A stretch of DNA of 6,390 nt, taken from contig QNDZ01000097.1 of the NCBI GenBank assembly GCA_003646055.1, forward strand, positions 1-6,390. The letters run 5' to 3'. Of the stretch, positions 1 to 6,034 are shown one piece after another. How positions within the stretch are numbered: the first letter of the stretch is position 1; each line of letters begins with the position of its first letter. A program made the translations under genes and the position numbers. Below the pieces are notes generated by a model. That model ran no database searches. It was not told the origin of the DNA and saw only the letters and a list, made by a program, of their open reading frames with translations. This DNA is from a bacterium. GTDB lineage: Bacteria > Hydrothermota > UBA3072 > B12-G15.

Positions 1-549
1 CTTATGCCGACCCCTGAGGAAAGGCTTAAACTCTTTGAGTGGGAATGGCATCTTGTAAGAGAGAAAGGCATATTCCTTGCTGACTTCTGGAATTCTGCAA
101 CCTCCTCTGATGGATGTATTGCTGCTGCAAGGTCAGGTGGATACTTCTACATCAACTGGAATGGTGATGTTATGCCCTGTGTCTTTGTTCCATACACTGT
201 GGACAACGTTGTTGAGGCATTCAAGAATGGAAGGAACCTAAACGACATCATCAACTCTGGTTTCTTCAAGGACATAAGGGATTGGCAGGATTCCTATGGT
301 TATCAGAGACCTCCCCATGAGCATGGAAACTGGATGAGGCCGTGCTTCATCAGGGACCACCACAAGGAGTTCCTGGAAGTTGTAAAGAAGCACAAGGCAA
401 AACCCGCTGACGAGGATGCGAAGGTAGCACTCACCGATAAGGAATACCACAAGGGACTGATTGAATACGATAACAGAATGGCAGAACTGACTGATAAAAT
501 CTGGCAGGAGCACTATATTGCTCCAGAGCTTGAAAAGGTGAAAAAATGA
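1..549 (+). CDS. radical SAM protein, C-terminal part with SPASM/twitch-like domain (5' end outside window)
   Basis: The reading frame is open to the first base of the window, so the ATG at 4 is probably internal and the N-terminal radical SAM core (with its CxxxCxxC cluster motif) lies upstream. Numbering from that Met, Cys38, 15 residues, Gly54, four residues and Cys59 (GDVMPC) match the first half of the SPASM pattern CX9-15GX4C. A third cysteine, Cys114 (RPCF), follows a long gap. The later SPASM cysteines (CX2CX5CX3C) are absent, so this resembles the shortened 'twitch' form thought to bind one auxiliary 4Fe-4S cluster. The 'GGYFYINWNGDVMPC' stretch is very typical of this fold. About 65 charged, mainly helical residues follow Cys114. 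In this superfamily such proteins modify peptides, other enzymes or small molecules; the substrate here cannot be told. The stop overlaps the next gene's ATG (ATGA at 546-549), indicating one operon. The class assignment is good; the exact function is unknown. Confidence 0.8.
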   Translation, partial: LMPTPEERLKLFEWEWHLVREKGIFLADFWNSATSSDGCIAAARSGGYFYINWNGDVMPCVFVPYTVDNVVEAFKNGRNLNDIINSGFFKDIRDWQDSYGYQRPPHEHGNWMRPCFIRDHHKEFLEVVKKHKAKPADEDAKVALTDKEYHKGLIEYDNRMAELTDKIWQEHYIAPELEKVKK

Positions 550-1253
550 TTGGACTGCTCTTATTTTCAATGAGTCTTGACTCCACCCTTGCAAAGGTGG
601 ACTCATTGTACCAGATTTCCTGGAAGGATACTTCAGCGTTTGAAACCGCTTACAGCATTCTTGATTCGCTTCTCAAGACAGACCCTGAAAATCCAGAGAT
701 TGTCTGGAGATATGCCTACTTTTGCTACAATAAGGGGTCTGATGCGAAGAACAAAAAGGTGAGAATGGAATGGTTTATCAAGGGCAAGGAGATCTGTGAG
801 AAACTTCTGAAGAAGTATCCAGAGAATGCTGAACTCCATTACTGGCACGCAGTGAACAGGGCAAAGGAGGGTGAGGCAAGGGGTGTGATGAGTTCCCTGT
901 TTATGGTGGATGATTTAAAGAAGGAGGCCAACCTTGTCCTGAAATTGAACCCAGAGCATGCAGGCGCACATGTGTTGCTTGGAGGCATCTACGACGCACT
1001 TCCTGGATTTGCGGGTGGAAGCAGGGACAAGGCAATCCAGCATTACAAACAGGCAATCCAGAATGATTCAACATATGTTGCAGCATACACAAGGCTTGCA
1101 GAGGACTTAATCAAGAAAAAGAAGTATGATGAGGCAAGAGAGATTTTGCAAAAACTTTTGAATCTGAAAAATCCAAATGATGCAAGGCTTTATTACCTTG
1201 AAGACAGGCCAAAGGCCGAAAAGATGCTGAAGGAACTGGAGGGAAAGAAGTGA
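546..1253 (+). CDS. tetratricopeptide repeat (TPR) protein, TatT/RMD-like
   Basis: This is a 235-residue, almost entirely helical protein with TPR-style helix pairs. Signatures include 'LLKTDPENPEIVWRYAYF' (43-60), 'LLKKYPENAELHYWHAV' (87-103), 'LKLNPEHAGAHVLLGGIYD' (132-150), 'AGGSRDKAIQHYKQAI' (156-171) and 'KKYDEAREILQKLL' (192-205). The 'LPGFAGGSRDKAI' insertion between repeats resembles the TatT/regulator-of-microtubule-dynamics type of TPR protein, where a Gly-rich loop precedes a repeat. That family link is from memory. The first 16 residues (MIGLLLFSMSLDSTLA) are hydrophobic and could be a short signal peptide, but they lack basic residues, so location is uncertain. The start is supported by AAGGTG at 535-540, five bases before the ATG, and by the ATGA overlap with the upstream gene. 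It probably acts as a protein-interaction scaffold. Its partner is unknown; the overlapping neighbours are the obvious candidates. Confidence 0.78.
   Translation: MIGLLLFSMSLDSTLAKVDSLYQISWKDTSAFETAYSILDSLLKTDPENPEIVWRYAYFCYNKGSDAKNKKVRMEWFIKGKEICEKLLKKYPENAELHYWHAVNRAKEGEARGVMSSLFMVDDLKKEANLVLKLNPEHAGAHVLLGGIYDALPGFAGGSRDKAIQHYKQAIQNDSTYVAAYTRLAEDLIKKKKYDEAREILQKLLNLKNPNDARLYYLEDRPKAEKMLKELEGKK
1238..1243 (+). promoter_or_regulatory. Shine-Dalgarno that fixes the GTG start of apgM
   Basis: GGAGGG lies inside the last codons of the TPR gene, six bases before the GTG at 1250. The alternative ATG at 1262 would be 18 bases away, too far for this site. The GTG start is therefore preferred. Confidence 0.7.
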
Positions 1254-2455
1254 AAAATCCCATGCCGGTCCTTCAAAAACTTGTCAAGGATGAAGGTGGA
1301 AAGATTATACTCCTTGTGATGGATGGATTGGGCGGGCTCCCTGTAGATGGGAAGACCGCCCTTGAACTTGCAAGGACACCCAACATGGATAGACTTGCCT
1401 CACTTCACTCAGTCGCACTCATGGATCCTGTGTTCCCTGGTATCACCCCTGGAAGCGGACCTGGCCATCTTTCACTCTTTGGTTACGATCCGCTTGAGTA
1501 TGATATAGGAAGAGGAATACTTGAGGCACTTGGTGTGGATATGGAGGTTCTTCCAGGCGATGTAACAGCAAGGGGAAACTTCTGCACAATAAAAGAAAAC
1601 ATTGTTGTTGATAGAAGGGCTGGAAGGATACCTGATGAAAAGAACAGGGAACTGATAGAGAAATTAAAGGAAGGCATCAAGGAGATAGATGGTATTAAGG
1701 TGATATTAAAAAGTGGTAAGGAGCATAGATTTGTTGTTCTATTCAGGGGTGAAGGACTGACTGGTTCTGCAACAGACACGGACCCTCATAGAGAGGGTGA
1801 GCCTGTGCTGAAGTCTGAACCAGTTGATGGTGGAGGAAGAATAGCAGATGTTGTGAACAAGTTCTCCGTGCTTGCAAGGGAGATTCTGAAGGATGAGAAA
1901 CCTGCAAACGGTGTAATCCTGAGAGGGATAACAGGTGCGCCCCACATTCCATCATTCCCTGAAATCTACAAAATGAAATCACTGGCCATTGCCACCTATC
2001 CCATGTATCGTGGAATTGCTAAACTTCTGGGTATGGATGTTGCCCGGGTGAATGGAACCAATGTTAAAGACGAGATAGATATTCTGAAAAAACATTACAA
2101 TGATTATGACTACTTCTTTGTCCACATAAAAAAGACGGATTCCTATGGAGAGGATGGCAATTTTGAAGGGAAGGTGAGTGTGATTGAAGAGGTTGACAGG
2201 CTGATCCCTGAAATTCTGAATCTCAAGCCAGATGTCCTTGCAATCACTGGTGACCATTCAACCCCTGCATCATACAAAGCACATTCCTGGCATCCTGTCC
2301 CGCTCCTTCTTGTATCAAAGTGGACAAGGATAAGTGGTGTGAAGGGGTTCAATGAGAAGGAGTGTGCCTTAGGGGATATGGGAAGAATCCCTGGTATTTA
2401 TCTTACATCCCTTTTACTTGCACACGCAGGCAGGCTTGATAAGTACGGTGCATGA
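1250..2455 (+). CDS. apgM: 2,3-bisphosphoglycerate-independent phosphoglycerate mutase, archaeal type
   Basis: This enzyme interconverts 3-phosphoglycerate and 2-phosphoglycerate in glycolysis/gluconeogenesis, in the cytoplasm. It belongs to the alkaline-phosphatase superfamily and needs two divalent metals. At 401 residues it is the usual length for the archaeal-type family (about 400, against about 510 for classical GpmI). Visible motifs in order are VMDGLGG (Asp25, metal), TPNMDRLA (43-50), PGSGPGHLSLFGYDP (67-81, with Ser69 the likely phospho-accepting nucleophile), RGNF (108-111), DRRAGR (121-126), ATDTDPHREGEPV (174-186), FVHIKKTDSYGEDGNFEGK (290-308), TGDHSTP (333-339; Asp335 and His336, metal) and HSWHPVP (345-351; His348, metal). 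All key residues are present, so it should be active. The start is GTG, overlapping the TPR stop as GTGA; the stop overlaps the next start as ATGA. A related clade has been proposed as homoserine kinase, but the GPGHLS form here fits the mutase group better. Placement in a redox/radical SAM operon is unusual for a glycolytic enzyme. Confidence 0.92.
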   Translation: MKNPMPVLQKLVKDEGGKIILLVMDGLGGLPVDGKTALELARTPNMDRLASLHSVALMDPVFPGITPGSGPGHLSLFGYDPLEYDIGRGILEALGVDMEVLPGDVTARGNFCTIKENIVVDRRAGRIPDEKNRELIEKLKEGIKEIDGIKVILKSGKEHRFVVLFRGEGLTGSATDTDPHREGEPVLKSEPVDGGGRIADVVNKFSVLAREILKDEKPANGVILRGITGAPHIPSFPEIYKMKSLAIATYPMYRGIAKLLGMDVARVNGTNVKDEIDILKKHYNDYDYFFVHIKKTDSYGEDGNFEGKVSVIEEVDRLIPEILNLKPDVLAITGDHSTPASYKAHSWHPVPLLLVSKWTRISGVKGFNEKECALGDMGRIPGIYLTSLLLAHAGRLDKYGA

Positions 2456-3840
2456 TAGTCTTTCTCATTTCCCTCATAAAGGTATTATACTTCTTTGACC
2501 CGCACTGCCCTGATTGTGAGGCAGTAAAAGAGAATGTTCTGCCCCAGGTTGAGAAATTATCCTATGTAAAGATAGTTCCCCTTTCTGTTGAAAAAATAGA
2601 AAACATGAAACTCCTTATGGAGATAGAAGATGAGCACAGGGACTATGACAATGCCATTCCCGTGGTAGTTGTTGGTGATAAGATCTTCGGGAATAGAAAA
2701 GAGATAGAGGAAGGACTCGTCAAATACCTCAAGTCTCTAAATCCTGAACAGAACATAAGTGCAAAAACAAAATTAGAAAAGGATACCCTGAAACTTGAAA
2801 ATCCCGTTTACATCCTGTATTTCTATTCAAAAGGATGCCTGAAATGTTCAAAGGTTGACCTCTACCTGAATACACTTGTGAAGGAATTCCCCGCCCTCCA
2901 CATTAAAAAGATGGATGTGCTTGAGCATGCAGGCCTTCTTCTATCAATAGAAAAACGGCTTGGAATAGATAAAGAAAAATATCTGGTTACACCTGTTGTA
3001 ATCCTTGATACCCTTGTCTTTTTCCAGAGCGACATCCACCGGCTGCGTGAAGCAATTGTCCAGACTTCAAAGGGTGGAGGGAATCTTCCCTTCTGGCAGG
3101 AATACAAGGAGGAAAAGGTCTATGGTCTGCTGAAAGGCATGAAGGCAACAGGGGTATTCCTTGCAGGTCTTATTGACGGGATAAACCCATGTGCATTTGC
3201 AGTCCTTATATTCCTCATGGCATTCCTCTCCATGAGAGGTGGGAGGCGTGAGATACTCTGGGGAGGTATTCCTTTCATCATTGCTGTTTATATCACTTAT
3301 CTTCTCATTGGTATGGGACTCTTTTCATTCTTCAGGGGTATGGAAGGTGTTAAAAATATAGGGAAGGCAATCTATATCCTGAGTGGTATTTTTGCCCTGG
3401 TGCTTGGGATTTTGAGTTTCAGGGATGCCATCCTGTACAGGAAAGGCAGGGACATGGCACTCCAGATGCCAGAGAGATTCAAAAAACTTGTTAAAGGAAC
3501 CATAAGAAAGGGATTTGGTAAAGGAGCAATACTTTTCGCAGGTCTGCTGATTGGATTCCTTGTTACACTCTTTGAATTCACCTGCACAGGTCAGGTCTAT
3601 TTCCCTGTGCTTGCATACCTTGCAAAAGACCCGATGGTGAGGCTGCATGTATTCAAAATGCTCCTCATCTACAATATTGGATTTATCATTCCCACAGTTA
3701 TTGTGTTTTCCCTTGCCCTGTTCGGGTTTGGTCAGAGGGAATTCAACAGGTTTCTTATAAAGAGGGTGGTCTTTATCAAGGTATTAACAGGCGTTTTGCT
3801 TCTGGCCATTGGGACGACAGTCCTCGTTTATTCCATTTAA
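2452..3840 (+). CDS. tandem thioredoxin-like domains fused to a CcdA/DsbD-type membrane domain
   Basis: This 462-residue protein has three parts. The first is a thioredoxin/glutaredoxin-like domain (about 8-95) with strand 'KVLYFFDPHC', active-site motif CPDC (Cys19, Cys22) and 'AIPVVVVG' supplying the likely cis-Pro70. The second is another such domain (about 117-205) with 'VYILYFYSKGC', CLKC (Cys129, Cys132) and 'VTPVVIL' (Pro181). The third is a hydrophobic region from about 233 to 460 with roughly six membrane segments. It carries the two hallmark cysteines of the DsbD-beta/CcdA family, in 'GINPCAF' (Cys247) and 'FEFTCTGQVY' (Cys378). Known members shuttle electrons from cytoplasmic thioredoxin across the membrane to periplasmic thiol proteins, as in disulfide isomerisation or cytochrome c maturation. 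The fused domains are presumably electron donors or acceptors. DsbD carries its single thioredoxin domain C-terminally; here there are two, at the N-terminus. There is no clear signal peptide: only about ten hydrophobic residues precede the first strand. An in-frame TAA at 2440-2442 rules out a longer start. Ribosome binding is weak (GGTG next to the ATG), so translation is probably coupled to apgM through the ATGA overlap. Confidence 0.88.
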   Translation: MIVFLISLIKVLYFFDPHCPDCEAVKENVLPQVEKLSYVKIVPLSVEKIENMKLLMEIEDEHRDYDNAIPVVVVGDKIFGNRKEIEEGLVKYLKSLNPEQNISAKTKLEKDTLKLENPVYILYFYSKGCLKCSKVDLYLNTLVKEFPALHIKKMDVLEHAGLLLSIEKRLGIDKEKYLVTPVVILDTLVFFQSDIHRLREAIVQTSKGGGNLPFWQEYKEEKVYGLLKGMKATGVFLAGLIDGINPCAFAVLIFLMAFLSMRGGRREILWGGIPFIIAVYITYLLIGMGLFSFFRGMEGVKNIGKAIYILSGIFALVLGILSFRDAILYRKGRDMALQMPERFKKLVKGTIRKGFGKGAILFAGLLIGFLVTLFEFTCTGQVYFPVLAYLAKDPMVRLHVFKMLLIYNIGFIIPTVIVFSLALFGFGQREFNRFLIKRVVFIKVLTGVLLLAIGTTVLVYSI

Positions 3841-3861
3841 AATTGAAAACTGTCAAATTGT

Positions 3862-3887
3862 CATCCCCCGTCCCTAGAGGGGGGGTG
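3862..3887. terminator. GC-rich hairpin between convergent genes, possible terminator
   Basis: CATCCCCC (3862-3869) can pair with GGGGGGTG (3880-3887), with one T-G wobble, around a ten-base loop. It sits in the 50-nt gap between the end of the thioredoxin-CcdA gene and the end of the MATE gene, where a bidirectional terminator is expected. No clean U-tract follows on either strand, so as an intrinsic terminator it is weak. It could instead be a copy of a dispersed palindromic repeat. Confidence 0.45.
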
Positions 3888-3890
3888 GGG

Positions 3891-5219
3891 TTAGATTCTT
3901 TCTCTGTCAAGGTAGGTTATCCACCTGCCCGTTCTGAACCAGAAGAGCCCCCATATAGAGACAATGATATTCGAAAGGAACATGGAGAGCCATATTCCTG
4001 TTGCTCCCATGTGTAGAGTTTTTGATAGTATATATGCGAATGGAACCCTTATTCCCCATAGCCTCACAATGGATAGTATCATCACAGGTTTTGTGTCACC
4101 TGCTCCCTGGAATGCACCACTTATCACCATGAATATCCCGAAGAATATCACTGAGGGGGAGATAATTCTGAACAGGATTTCTCCAAGTTTCAGAACCTCA
4201 GGGTCATTTGGTATGAAGAACTTAACAAAGTAGTTTCCATAAAAGAAGGTGAGCGTCATACCAATGGTGAGGAATGTTCCAATCACAAGCACACCCATTT
4301 TAACCGATTGCTTTGCCCTCTTTATGTTTTCTGCACCAAGACTCTGACCAACAAGGATTGTTACTGCCCTTCCAATGCCCATCCCGGGCATGTTGAATAG
4401 TGAAACTATCCTGTTACCAACACCGAATGCAGCAACAACAGCAGAACCGAATGTATTAACAATCCCCTGAAGAACAGTGAAACCGATTGATGCAAATATG
4501 TTCCCTATGGATGCAGGTATCCCGATCTCAAACATGAGTTTTATAGCCTTCCCGGATGGTTTGAGATATTTCTTTCTAAGTTTTATCCCGTGCCTTCCCC
4601 TTACCAGAAGGGCAATCCCTATTAATGAGCCAACAGACCTTGATAGAACAGTTGCAATGGCAGCACCGGTTACACCTAATTTCGGGAAGGGACCAATACC
4701 AAATATGAAAAGGGGGTCAAGTATTATGTTCAATAGTATGGCAATGCCCTGAACCTTTAATGGAGTGATGGTGTCTCCAATACCCTGGAATGCAGATGTA
4801 AAGAGGAACATTCCGAACATAAATGGACTTCCAAGAAAGATTATCTGCATGTATGACCTTGTCATAATGAATGTATCCTGTGGGGTTTTCAATAATTTAA
4901 GTATGGGTTCAGAGGCAAAGTAGCCAATGATTGCAATGGCCAATGCAAAGGCTGTTAATGATACAGTGAGTTGCCCAAGATAAAAATCTTCTTTTTCTCT
5001 ATCCCCTTTTCCTTTTGATTGTGAGATAAGGGTTGTTCCTGCCAGAGACAATCCTGTTCCTATGGCTATAATGACGAATATCACATTGAATGTGATTACA
5101 GGTGCAGAGATTGCAGCCTTCCCGAGTTTGCCAAGATAGAATGTATCAATCAGGTTGTAAAGTGTCTGCAGGAAATTCCCCATCATAATAGGGATTGCAA
5201 GCACAAGCAGGGTCTTCAA
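3891..5219 (-). CDS. MATE-family multidrug/cation efflux transporter
   Basis: This is an integral membrane antiporter expected to export cationic drugs or metabolites in exchange for Na+ or H+. Its 442 residues and about twelve hydrophobic segments fit the family. The two homologous halves are visible as the repeated signatures 'AFQGIGDTITP' (143-153) and 'AFQGAGDTKP' (369-378). Other typical stretches are 'IPIMMGNFLQTLYNLIDTFYLG' (9-30, broken here only by family-standard positions), 'GVTGAAIATVLS' (182-193) and 'GVGNRIVSLFNMPGMG' (266-281). The loop after the first half is basic (about 206-224), consistent with a cytoplasmic loop. The start chosen is TTG, supported by GGTGA seven bases upstream. 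MATE proteins often have some ten more residues before the first helix, and the frame is open upstream to a TAA at 5280-5282, but without ATG, GTG or another TTG. An out-of-frame ATG lies just upstream (see findings). The gene lies about 47 nt downstream of nth on the same strand, so they are likely co-transcribed. The substrate is unknown. Confidence 0.9.
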   Translation of the reverse strand: MKTLLVLAIPIMMGNFLQTLYNLIDTFYLGKLGKAAISAPVITFNVIFVIIAIGTGLSLAGTTLISQSKGKGDREKEDFYLGQLTVSLTAFALAIAIIGYFASEPILKLLKTPQDTFIMTRSYMQIIFLGSPFMFGMFLFTSAFQGIGDTITPLKVQGIAILLNIILDPLFIFGIGPFPKLGVTGAAIATVLSRSVGSLIGIALLVRGRHGIKLRKKYLKPSGKAIKLMFEIGIPASIGNIFASIGFTVLQGIVNTFGSAVVAAFGVGNRIVSLFNMPGMGIGRAVTILVGQSLGAENIKRAKQSVKMGVLVIGTFLTIGMTLTFFYGNYFVKFFIPNDPEVLKLGEILFRIISPSVIFFGIFMVISGAFQGAGDTKPVMILSIVRLWGIRVPFAYILSKTLHMGATGIWLSMFLSNIIVSIWGLFWFRTGRWITYLDRERI

Positions 5220-5226
5220 AAGGTTT

Positions 5227-5231
5227 TCACC
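5227..5231 (-). promoter_or_regulatory. likely ribosome binding site for the TTG start of the MATE gene
   Basis: On the minus strand GGTGA (5231 to 5227) is followed by seven bases and then TTG at 5219-5217. The spacing is good but the match to consensus is only moderate. It is the main reason for accepting the TTG start. Confidence 0.4.
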
Positions 5232-5266
5232 ATTTGTGTTAATATTTATAGATTCAGGAGGTCCTG

Positions 5267-5923
5267 TTATCTTGATTTTTTAACCCCCTTTTTTTCACAG
5301 TATTTTGCAACAGGACAGATTGAACATCTGGGGCTTATAGGTGTGCAGATGTTCTGTCCCCATGTTACAAGAAGGTCGTTGTATTTAATCCACCACTTAC
5401 TCGGGAGTTTTTTCCTCAATTCCATCTCTGTTTGCTCAGGTGTCTTTGTATCCACATAACCAAGCCTGTTTGAAATCCTGTGCACATGGGTATCAACACA
5501 TATTCCAGGTTTCCCATATCCCAGTGTAATCACGAGGTTGGCTGTTTTTCTCCCAACACCAGGAAGACGAAGAAGTTCGTCAAGTGAGTCTGGAACCCTT
5601 CCATTATACTCCTCTACAAGGATTCTGCATACCTGTTTGAGCCGTTTTGCCTTGGTTTTATAAAAACCCACTGGGTATATCAATCTTTCTATTCTATTTG
5701 TTTTAAGATTCAGTATCTTTTCAGGCGTATCAGCAACCTGGAAAAGTCTTTTTGATGCCTCTGCTGTGACCTCGTCCTTTGTCCTTAAACTCAGGATTGT
5801 GGAGATGAGGATTCTGAATGGGTCACGGGTTCTTTCTGCAATCTCTGTTACAATGGGGTCCTTAAACTCCACATATCTTTTCTCCATTATTTTCAATACC
5901 TTCTCAATAGTTCTATTATCCAT
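5267..5923 (-). CDS. nth: endonuclease III (DNA glycosylase/AP lyase)
   Basis: This is a base-excision repair enzyme that removes oxidised pyrimidines and cleaves the abasic site. With the ATG at 5923 it has 218 residues, close to E. coli Nth (211). Motifs, numbered from that Met, are the helix-hairpin-helix [12 protein letters not shown] with catalytic Lys126, VDTHVHR with catalytic Asp144, and the C-terminal 4Fe-4S loop Cys193-x6-Cys200-x2-Cys203-x5-Cys209. Each lies exactly six positions after its E. coli counterpart (Lys120, Asp138, Cys187/194/197/203), which supports this start. The frame extends upstream to a TTG at 5980, adding 19 residues ([19 protein letters not shown]) that look unlike any Nth N-terminus and would run up against the -35 box of the divergent gene. 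Neither start has a Shine-Dalgarno; a leaderless mRNA is possible. The DNA-intercalating Gln41 of E. coli aligns with Arg47 here, in 'ILSLRTKD', a form I recall from other thermophile-type Nth proteins. A MATE gene follows in the probable operon. Confidence 0.93.
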   Translation of the reverse strand: MDNRTIEKVLKIMEKRYVEFKDPIVTEIAERTRDPFRILISTILSLRTKDEVTAEASKRLFQVADTPEKILNLKTNRIERLIYPVGFYKTKAKRLKQVCRILVEEYNGRVPDSLDELLRLPGVGRKTANLVITLGYGKPGICVDTHVHRISNRLGYVDTKTPEQTEMELRKKLPSKWWIKYNDLLVTWGQNICTPISPRCSICPVAKYCEKKGVKKSR

Positions 5924-5930
5924 AGTCCAT

Positions 5931-5958
5931 AGAATACTAAAAATACAGGAAGGGTCAA
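5931..5958 (-). promoter_or_regulatory. candidate nth promoter (weak)
   Basis: On the minus strand TTGACC (5958-5953), a 16-nt spacer and TATTCT (5936-5931) form a 5/6 and 4/6 match to sigma70 boxes. Transcription would begin at about 5924, directly at the nth ATG, giving a leaderless mRNA. That would agree with the missing Shine-Dalgarno. This is inference from weak matches. Confidence 0.3.
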
Positions 5959-5981
5959 CATGGAGAAAAATTTTTGGCAAT

Positions 5982-6010
5982 TTGACACAGTAATACTAAA
6001 TGGGTATAAT
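5982..6010 (+). promoter_or_regulatory. consensus sigma70-type promoter of the cyclase gene
   Basis: TTGACA (5982-5987), a 17-nt spacer and TATAAT (6005-6010) match the housekeeping consensus at all twelve positions with ideal spacing. An A5T5 tract at 5966-5975 lies where an UP element would contact the RNA polymerase alpha subunit. Expected transcription start is about 6017, giving a leader of under 20 nt that contains only the ribosome binding site. No operator or riboswitch fits in that leader. Confidence 0.88.
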
Positions 6011-6021
6011 TTTTTTGAAAG

Positions 6022-6030
6022 AAAGGAGGA
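6022..6030 (+). promoter_or_regulatory. strong Shine-Dalgarno of the cyclase gene
   Basis: AAAGGAGGA is close to the anti-Shine-Dalgarno complement and its GGAGG core ends five bases before the ATG at 6035. It fixes that start and implies efficient translation. Confidence 0.85.
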
Positions 6031-6034
6031 TCTT

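Noticed and set aside
3325..3648. 107-codon minus-strand open frame inside the thioredoxin-CcdA gene
   Set aside because: It lies antisense to a gene with clear family motifs, and its product shows no recognisable domain.
3851..3860. CAATTTGACA on the minus strand, matching the -35 region seen at 5979-5988, as a second promoter or a repeat
   Set aside because: No acceptable -10 lies 16-18 nt downstream, it would read antisense into the thioredoxin-CcdA gene, and a single shared 10-mer is expected by chance in this length.
3879..3890. G-run G7TG4 as a G-quadruplex
   Set aside because: Only two G tracts are present; a stable unimolecular quadruplex needs four.
5255..5266. Small inverted repeat CAGGA-GG-TCCTG between nth and the MATE gene, as operator or terminator
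   Set aside because: Five-base arms with a two-base centre cannot form a good hairpin, and no promoter boxes of quality lie beside it.
5245..5273. TATAAA-like -10 for a separate MATE promoter on the minus strand
   Set aside because: The corresponding -35 position reads AAGATA, a poor match, so co-transcription with nth is simpler.
5924..5980. 19-residue N-terminal extension of Nth from a TTG at 5980
   Set aside because: It has no ribosome binding site, no resemblance to known Nth N-termini, and would push all catalytic residues out of the usual numbering.
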